Source of the DNA: Asaia bogorensis
GTDB taxonomy: Bacteria; Pseudomonadota; Alphaproteobacteria; Reyranellales; Reyranellaceae
Length of the DNA stretch: 59,216 nucleotides
Reading direction: 5' to 3'
Assembly (NCBI GenBank): GCA_945905835.1
Contig: CAMDQJ010000008.1
Span: forward strand, 1-59,216
Below, in pieces: positions 24,836 to 33,359 of the stretch. Position numbers and translations under genes: made by a program. The notes under the pieces are model-generated. The model worked only from the letters and a program-made list of their open reading frames with translations. It did no database searches and had not been told where the DNA came from. The number at the start of each line of letters is the position of its first letter. Within the stretch, counting starts at the first letter, position 1.

Positions 24836-26241
24836 CCAGCGATCTCACGCAAACCAGCGCCGCCGAGCTCTCGAAACTCTTCAAGCGCGGCAAGGCCTCG
24901 CCGGTCGAGCTGATGAAGGCGGTGCTGGCGCGCGCCGAGAAGATCAATCCGCAGCTCAATGCGCTCGCCCGCATCGACGCCAAGGAATCGCTCTCCGCCG
25001 CCCGCGCTTCCGAGAAGCGCTGGAAGAAGGGCAAGCCGCTGTCGCCGCTCGACGGCATCCCGGTCTCGATCAAGGAGCTGGTGCGGGTAAAGGGCTGGCC
25101 GCACACCATGGCGAGCAAGCTCACCGGCAAGACGCCCGCCGATTCGGACGCGCCAACCGTGGCGCGGCTGCGCGAGGCGGGCGCCATCGTCTTCGCCCAA
25201 AGCACCAGCTCGGAGTTCGGCCACAAGGGCGTGACCGACAGCCCGCTGAACGGCATCACGCGCAATCCGTGGAATACAGAGCGCACGCCCGGCGGCTCGT
25301 CCGGCGGCGCCGGCGCCGCGGTCGCCGCGGGCCTCGGGCCGATCGCCATCGGCACCGACGGCGGCGGCTCGATCCGCATTCCCTCGAGCTTCAACGGCCT
25401 GGTCGGCATCAAAGCCACCTTCGGCCGCATCCCGGCCTGGCCGCCGTCGATGAATGGCGATCTCGCCAACACCGGGCCGATGGCGCGCACGGCGCAGGAC
25501 TGCGCCCTGATGATGAACGTCCTGGCCCAGCGCGACCCGCGCGATCCGCTGGCGCTGCCCGAGGACGGTGTCGACTACGCCAAGGCGCTGGGCGGCGAGC
25601 TAAAGAAGTTGCGCGTCGGCTTCATGCTGCGCTTCGGCGATCACCCGATCGACATCGAAGTCGCGGCGCTGGTGACCAAGGCGGCCAAGAACTTCGCCAA
25701 GCTCGGCTGCAAGGTCGAGGAAGCGACGATCGGCCTGATGGGCGCCGATTCAGGTCGCACCTTCGTGACGCATTGGTTCACCAACGCCCAGCGCCTGCTG
25801 CAGCTCTACCCCGAGAGCCGCCACGGCGAATTCGATCCCGCCCTGCTGGAGGTAGCCAAGGCCGGGCAGAAATACTCGCTGCAGGACCTCGTCAACGCGC
25901 AGGCCGAGCGGCGCACGATCTCACTGGCCTGGAACCTGTTCTTCGAAAAATACGACCTGCTGCTGACGCCGACCGTGGCCGTGCAGCCCTTCGCCGCCGG
26001 CGTCAACGCACCCCAGGGGCCGGAGGGCAAGCCCAACGTTCGCTGGTCGCCCTATACCTCGACCTTCAACATGACGCGCCATCCCGCCGCGACGGTGCCG
26101 TGCGGCCTCAATTCCGAGGGCCTGCCGGTCGGCCTGCACATCGTGTCGGGCCATTACAAGGACGCGCTCGTGCTGCGCGCAGCTGCCCGATTTGCGGAAA
26201 GCCATCCGCTCCCCTTCCCTACGCTCCCGGAGAACAAGTAG
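24832..26241 (+). CDS. amidase (amidase-signature family), first of a tandem pair
   Basis: The 469-residue enzyme has a complete Ser-cisSer-Lys triad: Lys81 in IPVSIKELV, cis-Ser in TPGGSSGGAGA (about 156-157) and nucleophile Ser180 in GTDGGGSIRIPSS. It is collinear with the next gene throughout (for example RASEKRWKKG and PAATVPCGL in both), so the two arose by tandem duplication. Substrate specificity loops differ. The start overlaps the TTC38-like stop and GGAGAGGA lies upstream. A soluble cytoplasmic hydrolase of amides is expected. Confidence 0.93.
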   Translation: MTSDLTQTSAAELSKLFKRGKASPVELMKAVLARAEKINPQLNALARIDAKESLSAARASEKRWKKGKPLSPLDGIPVSIKELVRVKGWPHTMASKLTGKTPADSDAPTVARLREAGAIVFAQSTSSEFGHKGVTDSPLNGITRNPWNTERTPGGSSGGAGAAVAAGLGPIAIGTDGGGSIRIPSSFNGLVGIKATFGRIPAWPPSMNGDLANTGPMARTAQDCALMMNVLAQRDPRDPLALPEDGVDYAKALGGELKKLRVGFMLRFGDHPIDIEVAALVTKAAKNFAKLGCKVEEATIGLMGADSGRTFVTHWFTNAQRLLQLYPESRHGEFDPALLEVAKAGQKYSLQDLVNAQAERRTISLAWNLFFEKYDLLLTPTVAVQPFAAGVNAPQGPEGKPNVRWSPYTSTFNMTRHPAATVPCGLNSEGLPVGLHIVSGHYKDALVLRAAARFAESHPLPFPTLPENK

Positions 26242-27660
26242 ATGTCCGATCTCGCGATGATGCCGGCCCACGAGCTGGTGAACCTGTTCAAGGCGCGCAA
26301 GGCCTCGCCCGTCGAGGCCACCAAGGCGGCGCTGAAGCGCGTCGAGGCCTTCAACCCCAAGCTCAATGCCTTCCAGCATCTCGACCCCGACGGCGCCCTG
26401 AAGGCCGCGCGCGCCTCGGAGAAGCGCTGGAAGAAGGGCGGCAAGCGTCTGAGCGACATCGACGGCGTGCCGATCACCATCAAGGATCTGGTCTTGACCA
26501 AGGGCCTGCCGACCCGCATGGGCAGCCTGGCGACCGACGCCGACGGCCCATGGACATTCGACGCGCCGGTGGCGCAGCGGCTGAAAGAGGCCGGCACGGT
26601 CCTGCTCGGCAAGACCACGACGCCGGAATACGGCTGGAAGGGCGTCACCGACGGCCCGCTGTTCGGCACCACGCATAATCCGTGGAAGATCGGCCGGACC
26701 AGCGGGGGATCATCCGGCGGCGGTGTGGCGGCCGAGGCGGTCGGCATGGGCAACCTCGCCATCGGCACCGACGGCGCCGGCTCGGTGCGCATCCCCTGTT
26801 CCTTCAGCGGGTTGTTCGGGCTGAAGCCGACGCATGGCCGCGTGCCGCTCTATCCGCCCTCGGCGCAAGGCACGCTCTCGCATGCCGGGCCGATGACGCG
26901 CACGGTGCGCGATGCCGCGATGATGATGAACGTCATCGCCCGCCCCGACCCGCGCGACATCTACGGCCGCCCCGACGACGCCGAGGACTACCTCAAGGGC
27001 TTCGACAAGGGCGTGAAGGGCCTGCGCATCGCCTATTCGCCCAACCTGGGCTTCGTCGAGCGCGAGAAGATCGACCGCGACGTCGCGGTCGCCGTCGAGC
27101 AGGCGGCCAAGGCGTTCAAGAGCCTGGGCGCCAAGGTCGTGGAAGACTCGCCCGACCTGCAGGGCATGGACCCGCGCAAGATCCTGAACGCGCACTGGCA
27201 GTCCAACGTCGCAATCCTGGTAAAGACTTTCAGCGAGGAAAAGCGCGCGATGATGGACCCGGGCCTGCTGCACGCCGCCGAGATCGGCGCCAATCTCGGC
27301 CAGGAGACGGTGGTGAAAGCGCTGCACGCACGCCAGGCAGTGGGCACGATCATGAACCAGTTCATGGCCAAGTATGACCTGCTGCTGACGCCAACCATGC
27401 CGACGACGGCCTTCGCGGTAAACGAGAACGCGGCGTGGGGCGGCGACGGCGTCGACATCGGCTGGACGCCCTTCACCCTCACCTTCAACCTGACACGCCA
27501 GCCGGCGGCGACCATCCCCTGCGGCCTCGACCGCGAGGGCATGCCGATCGGCCTGCAGATCGTTTCAGGCCATGCACGCGACGCGCTCGTACTGCGGGCA
27601 GCGGCGGCGTACGAAAAGTTGCGGGCGATCCCGGCGCCGCCGATGGCGCATCAGATTTGA
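26242..27660 (+). CDS. amidase (amidase-signature family), second of a tandem pair
   Basis: This 472-residue paralogue of the preceding gene starts on the base after its stop. GGAGAACAAG within the upstream gene's end serves as ribosome binding site. The triad is Lys81 in VPITIKDLV, cis-Ser in TSGGSSGGGVA (about 157-158) and nucleophile Ser181 in GTDGAGSVRIPCS. It ends PPMAHQI. A duplication with retained catalytic residues in both copies suggests divergence in substrate rather than loss. The broken secreted gene at 27664 begins three bases later. Confidence 0.93.
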   Translation: MSDLAMMPAHELVNLFKARKASPVEATKAALKRVEAFNPKLNAFQHLDPDGALKAARASEKRWKKGGKRLSDIDGVPITIKDLVLTKGLPTRMGSLATDADGPWTFDAPVAQRLKEAGTVLLGKTTTPEYGWKGVTDGPLFGTTHNPWKIGRTSGGSSGGGVAAEAVGMGNLAIGTDGAGSVRIPCSFSGLFGLKPTHGRVPLYPPSAQGTLSHAGPMTRTVRDAAMMMNVIARPDPRDIYGRPDDAEDYLKGFDKGVKGLRIAYSPNLGFVEREKIDRDVAVAVEQAAKAFKSLGAKVVEDSPDLQGMDPRKILNAHWQSNVAILVKTFSEEKRAMMDPGLLHAAEIGANLGQETVVKALHARQAVGTIMNQFMAKYDLLLTPTMPTTAFAVNENAAWGGDGVDIGWTPFTLTFNLTRQPAATIPCGLDREGMPIGLQIVSGHARDALVLRAAAAYEKLRAIPAPPMAHQI

Positions 27661-27663
27661 GCA

Positions 27664-27870
27664 ATGGCGCCGATGCTGAAGCGGCGCACGCTCATCCAGG
27701 GCTCGCTGGCGGCGGCGCTGGTGCTGGGGTTTGCCGGCTTCTCCGAGGCGGCCAAGTGGTGGCGCGACTGGCGGCGCGACAACACCGGCTGGCGGCCGAT
27801 GACCTAGCCCTTCCCGCGCGACGGCTGGGCCGACGGCCGCGCCTGGCGCGGCGAGGACGGCATGGAGGTC
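27664..27870 (+). pseudogene. broken gene for a secreted protein with Tat-like signal
   Basis: ATG 27664 opens MAPMLKRRTLIQGSLAAAL, a twin-Arg signal with a hydrophobic core ending near FSEAA, then KWWRDWRRDNTGWRPMT. An in-frame TAG follows at 27805-27807. Beyond it the same frame reads PFPRDGWADGRAWRGEDGME, still protein-like, before meeting the convergent methionine-synthase-like gene near 27870. The gene therefore has a nonsense codon at position 48 and also lacks its 3' end. No family could be named with confidence. Confidence 0.6.
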
Positions 27871-28705
27871 GCTCGGAATCGTATTCCATGAAATAGGCGT
27901 CGACGCCCATCTTGTTGAACAGGATGTCGGCTACCGGCTCGTAGCCACCCTGGGCCATCCAGGTCGAACGGAAATTGCCGCGGCAGAGATGCATGGAGAT
28001 GGTCATGCCGGGCGTGCGGCCCGAGCACGCCGCGTTCACCAGGTCGGCGCAGATGCCCAGGAGTTTGTCGGGATCGTCGCCCCGGCCGCGCAGATATTCG
28101 CGCTGCGCCGGATCGCAGAGATAGGCGACGTAGACCTCGTCGAGCTGCAGGTAGGTGCAGCCCGCCTCGCCGAAGGCGCGCACGGCCTTGGCATAGGCTT
28201 TTCCGAGATCGACAAAGAACGGCTCCATCTCGGCATAGGCCGATTTTTCGATCGCCTGCCGGCCGCCGCGGTAATGCAGCGCCGTTGGCGAGGGGATGGT
28301 CATCTTGGGTGTCACCTTGGCGACCGACTTCAGGAAGCGGAAATAGTCGAGCATCGTGTGCGTCGGCGAAAAATCGATTTTGCCGTGGACGTGCAGGCCC
28401 TCGGCTTTGGTCGTCGTGCCCTTGAACTGCAGGCCCTGCGCCACGCTCACCAGCTCGACGCCATCGAGAGCCGCAAGAAAGTCGTAGTGCCACCACGAGC
28501 GGCGGAACTCGCCGTCGGTCACGCCCTGCAGGCCGATCGGCTCCTGCTTGGCGACAAGCTTCTTGATCTCGCCATCCTCGACCGCCTTCAACTGCGCCGG
28601 CGTGATCTTGTCGGCCAGCCGCCTGGTGCGCGCCTCTTTGACGGGCGCGCTGCGCAGGAGTGAGCCGACCTGGTCGGCGCGGAACGGTGGCTTGGTGCGT
28701 TGCAT
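27871..28705 (-). pseudogene. cobalamin-independent methionine synthase-like protein, C-terminus deleted
   Basis: From ATG 28705 (AAGGAGA upstream) the protein begins MQRTKPPFRADQVGSLLRS, typical of the short YxjG/YxjH-like MetE_C family (about 370 residues). GVTDGEFRRSWWHYDF and YLQLDEVYVAYL follow, then MHLCRGN (two zinc ligands) and YFMEYDSER (third). Homology stops there. The frame continues through unrelated sequence to 27692. The C-terminal zinc-ligand Cys segment (normally near SPQCGF) is missing, so thiol methylation is unlikely. The lost 3' ends of this gene and of the convergent secreted gene meet at the same point, indicating a deletion. Confidence 0.85.
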
Positions 28706-28720
28706 CGTTTCTTCTCCTTG

Positions 28721-28754
28721 CTGGGGGCGCGCCACTGGAGTGGCGCGCCCCCAG
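28721..28754. repeat. REP-like perfect palindrome, 16-bp arms
   Basis: CTGGGGGCGCGCCACT and its exact complement AGTGGCGCGCCCCCAG flank a GG centre. It lies between the Rieske oxygenase stop and the methionine-synthase-like start. It shares CTGGGGGCGCGC-N-ACT with the copy at 37813, so it belongs to a dispersed palindrome family and may also act as a terminator-like hairpin. Confidence 0.85.
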
Positions 28755-28756
28755 CG

Positions 28757-29914
28757 CTATGCACCTGCTGCGAGGGCCTTTCGGATCGAGGTATGGAAAT
28801 GCACCAGCGACGGCTCGTTGCGGCCGTAGATCACTTCCTCGGTGCCGCCCGATTCGAAGCCGATCTGCATGCGCTCGCCCAGCGGGAAGTCCTCTTCCAT
28901 CACTGTGCGGATGGCGATGTCGCGGTTCTTCTCCCAGTAGGCGGCGGGCTTGTCGGTGTCGGCGGGCACGTAGAGCGCCAGCTCGACCTCGCATCGGCTT
29001 GAATCGTCGCGATCGGGGAAGGCGCGCCAGACCTCGATGTGGTCGACCTGCCAGATCAGGATGGTGTTGGGGAAGAGCTGGTAGACCGCGATGACATGCG
29101 GGCGGTAGTTGCGCTCGCCCTCGGGTGCACCGCGCACCGCGTCGATCGAGGTCCGCGCCACGCACATGCGGCCGTGCAGGCCGGCGCCGTCGAAGGTGCC
29201 GCAATTGCCGATGAAGTACGGTGCGATGGTTTTGCGGTGCAGATGCGGGATGTGATAGCCCTCGAGGAAGGTGTCGATGGCGAACTTCCAGTTGATTCTG
29301 GGTTTCACTCGATCGGTCGAGAACAGCGAATAGGTCTCGAGCTCCAGTACAGCGAGATCGGTCGCGATCAGGCCAAGGTTGGCATCGATGTCGATGTCGG
29401 TGCTTTCGCCAGGCTGCGCCGGCTTGGCGCGCACGAACAAAATGCCGTGCTTTTCCGCCGCCGGCAGGCGGGCGAGGCCGTGGCTCGCCAGATCGAGTCC
29501 GGCGAAGCCCGTCTTGTCGGTGGTGCCCAGAAGCTTGCCTGCGGTGTCGTAGGTCCAGCCGTGATAGGGGCAGGTGAAGGCCCGCGCATTGCCGCAGCCT
29601 GAGGCGACGGGCGCGCCGCGGTGGCGGCAAATGTTGGCGAAGGCGCGCACCGTGCCGTCGGCGCCGCGTGTCATCAGCACCGGCATGCCGGCGACATCCT
29701 CAGTCACGTAATCGCCCGGCTTGGCGAGCCGTGAGCTCAGCCCCATGAACAAGGGCTGGTCGCGGAACAGCGCGTGGCGCTCCGCCGCGGCGCGCGCCGG
29801 GCAGGAATAGGCGTCGACGCGATTGCGGAACAGTTCCGAGGCGAGATCGGTGGTGCGGCCGTCGATATGGCCCAAGAGCCGCCGTCCAATGGCCAGTTCT
29901 TCCTGTCGGTTCAT
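28757..29914 (-). CDS. Rieske-type ring-hydroxylating oxygenase, large subunit
   Basis: The 385-residue protein has a Rieske [2Fe-2S] motif, CRHRG at 96-100 and CPYHGW at 115-120 (Cys96, His98, Cys115, His118). The catalytic domain has the mononuclear iron His pair in EGYHIPHLH (His221 and His226, H-x4-H). It hydroxylates or demethylates an aromatic or amine substrate with electrons from a separate reductase that is not encoded nearby. The start overlaps the gluQ stop by four bases, so it is translated from the gluQ message; this pairing has no evident metabolic logic. The substrate is unknown. Confidence 0.92.
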   Translation of the reverse strand: MNRQEELAIGRRLLGHIDGRTTDLASELFRNRVDAYSCPARAAAERHALFRDQPLFMGLSSRLAKPGDYVTEDVAGMPVLMTRGADGTVRAFANICRHRGAPVASGCGNARAFTCPYHGWTYDTAGKLLGTTDKTGFAGLDLASHGLARLPAAEKHGILFVRAKPAQPGESTDIDIDANLGLIATDLAVLELETYSLFSTDRVKPRINWKFAIDTFLEGYHIPHLHRKTIAPYFIGNCGTFDGAGLHGRMCVARTSIDAVRGAPEGERNYRPHVIAVYQLFPNTILIWQVDHIEVWRAFPDRDDSSRCEVELALYVPADTDKPAAYWEKNRDIAIRTVMEEDFPLGERMQIGFESGGTEEVIYGRNEPSLVHFHTSIRKALAAGA

Positions 29915-30747
29915 GTCGGGAATCTATTCTTGGTTTCCTGCGGCGTCACCCCGCTTTCCCGCAATGCGCGCAGCGTCAGCGCGCGGTCGCGCTTGGCATA
30001 GCGACGGCCGGTCTCGTCGGTCAGCAGCTTGTGATGTGCATATTGCGGTGCAGCGTAGCCGAGGAGTTGCTGCAGCAGGCGGTGGACATGCGTCGAGGGC
30101 AGAAGGTCCTCACCGCGCGTCACCAGGGTCACGCCCTGCAGATGGTCATCGACCGTGACGGCGAGGTGATAGCTGGTCGGCGTGTCCTTGCGCGCGATCA
30201 CGACGTCACCGAATAGCAGCGGCTGGCCGGCGATGCGGCCACGTCCCTCCTCCGCGAAATCGTACGGCCCCGCCTCTGCGGCGGCACACTCGCAATCGAG
30301 GCGCAGACAGAATTCGCGACCCGAGGCGATCAGCTCGCGGCGCTCGCCGGCGCTGCGGTGGCGACAGGTGCCGGGATAAAGGGCCCCATCCGGTCCCTGC
30401 GGGGCGCTCGCCGACTCGCCCACCTCGCGGGCGATGTCGGCGCGGGTGCAGAAGCAGGGATAGACCAGGCCGCGCTGCGTCAGCTCGTCGAGCACCTGGC
30501 CGTAATCGGCGAAGTGCTCGGATTGGCGGCGCACGTCGCCGTCCCAGTTGATGCCAAGCCAGGCGAGGTCGGTCAGGATCGCGCTCTCGAACTCGCGCTT
30601 GCAGCGGCGGATGTCGATGTCCTCGATGCGCAGCAGGAATTTACCGCCCGCCTCGCGTGCTCGCCGCCAGGCAATCATGGCCGAATAGGCATGGCCGAGA
30701 TGCAGCTCGCCGGTCGGGCTGGGGGCAAATCGCGTAACAACGTCCAT
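29911..30747 (-). CDS. gluQ: glutamyl-Q tRNA(Asp) synthetase
   Basis: The 278-residue protein is a GluRS paralogue lacking the anticodon-binding domain. It has the class I HIGH-type motif in APSPTGELHLGHAYSA (residues 8-23), LLRIEDID, a zinc site starting CFC near residue 98, and a KMSKS-like loop reduced to RRYAKRDRALTL. It attaches glutamate to queuosine in tRNA(Asp) (GluQRS/YadB). The start at 30747 matches the family N-terminus MDVVTRFAPSPTG. It is divergent from the AlkA gene, with 45 bases between starts. Confidence 0.93.
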   Translation of the reverse strand: MDVVTRFAPSPTGELHLGHAYSAMIAWRRAREAGGKFLLRIEDIDIRRCKREFESAILTDLAWLGINWDGDVRRQSEHFADYGQVLDELTQRGLVYPCFCTRADIAREVGESASAPQGPDGALYPGTCRHRSAGERRELIASGREFCLRLDCECAAAEAGPYDFAEEGRGRIAGQPLLFGDVVIARKDTPTSYHLAVTVDDHLQGVTLVTRGEDLLPSTHVHRLLQQLLGYAAPQYAHHKLLTDETGRRYAKRDRALTLRALRESGVTPQETKNRFPT

Positions 30748-30792
30748 CTTCCGACGTTACAGCGGCCTTGTACGGCGTGCTATCCCGGACGC

Positions 30793-31479
30793 ATGCCGCC
30801 GGTCATCCTCGACGACGCGAACCTCAAGAAAGCGATGCGCCATCTTGCCGAGGTCGATCCCGATTTCGCGCGCGTGCTGAAGGATGTCGGCCATCCGGTG
30901 CGGCGCGAGATGCCGACCGGCTTCGGCGGGCTGATGCGCTCGATCGTAGGCCAGCAGGTCTCGGTCCATGCCGCGCAAAGCATCTGGCTCAGGCTCGAGG
31001 CCGCGGTGCAGCCGATGGAGCCCGCTGTCTTCCTCCGGGCGACCGACGAGGAGCTGCGTGCGGTCGGGCTTTCCGGCGCCAAAGCGAAATACGGCCGCAG
31101 CCTCGCCACCGACATCGTCGAGGGCCGCATCGATTTCGACACCCTGCACGCGCTCGACGATACGGCGGCGGTGAAGATGCTGACACAGGCCAAGGGCATC
31201 GGCCCGTGGACGGCCGAGATATACCTGATGTTCGCGCATGGCCGGCCCGACATCATGCCCGGCCTCGATCTCGGGTTGGTGGTCGCCGCACAACATCTCA
31301 AGCGCCTGCGCAAGCGGCCCTCGCCCGAGCGCCTGCTCAAGATTGCAGAGCTGTGGCGACCCTGGCGCAGCGCCGCCGCCCTGCTGCTCTGGCATTATCG
31401 CCGCTCGATGCCCGACTGGGGGCCGAAACCCCTGAAAGCGGGGCCTCTCAAAGAAGACGTCAAAGTGGGGAAGAAATGA
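30793..31479 (+). CDS. DNA-3-methyladenine glycosylase II (AlkA/HhH-GPD)
   Basis: The 228-residue protein has the HhH-GPD core: MRSIVGQQVSVHAAQSIWLRL, the LTQAKGIGPWTAEIYLMFA helix-hairpin-helix with GIGPWTA, and the catalytic-Asp segment IMPGLDLGLVVAAQ. It lacks the N-terminal beta domain of E. coli AlkA, like many alphaproteobacterial short forms, and lacks a 4Fe-4S cluster. It removes alkylated purines from DNA. The stop overlaps the esterase start by four bases. This starts an operon of alkA, esterase, serine hydrolase and MFS. Confidence 0.9.
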   Translation: MPPVILDDANLKKAMRHLAEVDPDFARVLKDVGHPVRREMPTGFGGLMRSIVGQQVSVHAAQSIWLRLEAAVQPMEPAVFLRATDEELRAVGLSGAKAKYGRSLATDIVEGRIDFDTLHALDDTAAVKMLTQAKGIGPWTAEIYLMFAHGRPDIMPGLDLGLVVAAQHLKRLRKRPSPERLLKIAELWRPWRSAAALLLWHYRRSMPDWGPKPLKAGPLKEDVKVGKK

Positions 31480-32141
31480 CCAAGCTCGAAGGCCCCTCGC
31501 ACGGTCCGCTCAATGGCGGTAAGTCCGGACATCTCGTGGTGCTGCTTCATGGCTACGGCGCCGACGGCAACGACCTGATCGGGCTCGCCCCTGTGCTGGC
31601 GCCGCTGATGCCCGACGTGGTGTTCCACGCGCCCAATGCGCCACAGCCCTGCGAAGGCAATCCCTTCGGCTATCAGTGGTTCGGCATCTCGCGCATGGAC
31701 CAGACGATCGCGCTGGCGGGCGTGCGCAGCGCGGCGCCCGACGTCGACGCCTTTCTCGACGAGACCATGGCTCTGCATGGCCTCGACGAAAGCAAGACGG
31801 CGCTGGTCGGCTTCAGCCAAGGCACCATGATGGCGCTGCATGTTGGGCTGCGCCGCAAGAAGAAGCTCGCCGGCATCGTCGGTTTCTCCGGCATGCTGGC
31901 CGGCCCGACGGTCCTCGCCGAGGAGATCAAGTCCAAGCCGCCGGTGCTGCTGGCACACGGCGACAGCGACGAGATGCTGCCGCATATCCTCACACAGCAG
32001 GCTGCCCAGCTGCTGACTGCGACCGGCCTCGACGTCCGCCTGCACATTGCCCAGGGCGTCGGCCACGGCATCGACGAGAGCGCACTCTCGCTCGCAGCGC
32101 GCTTCCTGCTCGAGATCTTCGGCCTGCGGGAGCCGGAATGA
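31476..32141 (+). CDS. phospholipase/carboxylesterase family alpha/beta hydrolase
   Basis: The 221-residue enzyme has the oxyanion-side motif VVLLHGYGADGNDLIGLAP, nucleophile elbow GFSQG, acid in LLAHGDSDEMLP and catalytic His in GVGHGID. It fits the YpfH/EstB-like carboxylesterase family, cytosolic and acting on short acyl esters. It overlaps both neighbours by four bases (alkA stop at 31479, serine hydrolase start at 32138), so it is firmly part of a translationally coupled operon. Confidence 0.92.
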   Translation: MTKLEGPSHGPLNGGKSGHLVVLLHGYGADGNDLIGLAPVLAPLMPDVVFHAPNAPQPCEGNPFGYQWFGISRMDQTIALAGVRSAAPDVDAFLDETMALHGLDESKTALVGFSQGTMMALHVGLRRKKKLAGIVGFSGMLAGPTVLAEEIKSKPPVLLAHGDSDEMLPHILTQQAAQLLTATGLDVRLHIAQGVGHGIDESALSLAARFLLEIFGLREPE

Positions 32142-33355
32142 GCGAGGGCGCCTGCAAGCCCGGCTTCGAGCGCGTCGCCGAGGCCTTCGGGAAGAACTTC
32201 GATCAGAACGGCGAGATCGGCGGGTCGGTGTGCCTGACCGTCGGCGGCGAGACCGTCGTCGATCTGTGGGGCGGCGTCGCCGATCCCAAGACGCAGAAGC
32301 CGTGGACGCGCGACACCGTCAGTGTCGTCTACTCCTGCACCAAGGGCGCCACGGCGCTTTGCGCGCACATTCTCGCCAGCCGCGGCCAGCTCGATCTCGA
32401 CGCACCGGTCATTGCGCTGTGGCCCGAGTTTGGCCAGCACGGCAAGGATCGTGTCACTACGCGCATGATGCTCGACCACTCGGCCGGCGTGCCGGCGCTG
32501 CGCGCCAAGGTGAAGCCCGACGGGCCCTACGAGTGGGATTACATGACCGGCCGGCTGGCCGAGGAGGAGCCGTTCTGGGAGCCGGGCACGCGCAACGGCT
32601 ATCACGGCTTCACCTTCGGCTGGACCGTCGGCGAAATGGTGCGCCGCGTTTCGGGCAAGTCGCTCGGCACGTTCTTCCAGGATGAAGTAGCCAAGCCCCT
32701 GGGCCTCGATTTCTGGATCGGTCTGCCGGAAGAGATCGAGCCGCTCGTGGCACCGATGATTTCGCACACCTACAAGGCAGCCGACGCCACGACGCCGTTC
32801 TTGACCGACCTGCGCAACAGGCAGTCGGTCGCGTCCTTGTTCTTCTTCAATGTCGGCGCGTGGCTGCCGGGCGGCGCCAACACGCGCGCCGGCCATGCCG
32901 CCGAGATCGGCGCCGCAAACGGCATCACCAACGCGCGCGGTCTCGCCGGCATGTACGCACCGCTGGCGCAGGGTGGCGGCAAACTGGTCGATGCCAAAAC
33001 GCTGGCGCGCATGGCCGAGGTCTCGATGGCCACGCACGACGACGCGACGCTGCGCATCCCGACGCGCTTTGCCCTGGGCTTCATGAAGTCGATGGACAAC
33101 CGCAAGCGCAGCATCGCCGCCACGCTGTGGGGCGAGGATTGCGACAGCGTGATCCTGGGCAGCGCCGCTTTCGGCCATGTCGGCGCCGGCGGCTCGCTGG
33201 GCTTCGCCGATCCCGCCGCAGGCCTATCCTTCGGCTACACCATGAACAAGATGGGCCCCGGCCTGCTGATGAACGAGCGCGGCCAGGCCCTCGTCGACGC
33301 CGCCTACCTCTCGATGGGCTACAGCAACAAGGCCGGCGGGGTTTGGGTGAAGTAA
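32138..33355 (+). CDS. beta-lactamase-fold serine hydrolase (EstB-like)
   Basis: The 405-residue protein is a class C-like serine hydrolase: SxxK motif SCTK at about residue 66, the Tyr motif YHG in RNGYHGFTFG instead of YxN, and HVGAGG as the third motif. No signal peptide is seen, so it is probably a cytoplasmic esterase rather than a beta-lactamase. A paralogue-like enzyme lies at 38666. The start overlaps the preceding esterase stop, and the MFS gene follows four bases after its stop. Confidence 0.9.
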   Translation: MSEGACKPGFERVAEAFGKNFDQNGEIGGSVCLTVGGETVVDLWGGVADPKTQKPWTRDTVSVVYSCTKGATALCAHILASRGQLDLDAPVIALWPEFGQHGKDRVTTRMMLDHSAGVPALRAKVKPDGPYEWDYMTGRLAEEEPFWEPGTRNGYHGFTFGWTVGEMVRRVSGKSLGTFFQDEVAKPLGLDFWIGLPEEIEPLVAPMISHTYKAADATTPFLTDLRNRQSVASLFFFNVGAWLPGGANTRAGHAAEIGAANGITNARGLAGMYAPLAQGGGKLVDAKTLARMAEVSMATHDDATLRIPTRFALGFMKSMDNRKRSIAATLWGEDCDSVILGSAAFGHVGAGGSLGFADPAAGLSFGYTMNKMGPGLLMNERGQALVDAAYLSMGYSNKAGGVWVK

Positions 33356-33359
33356 GGCC

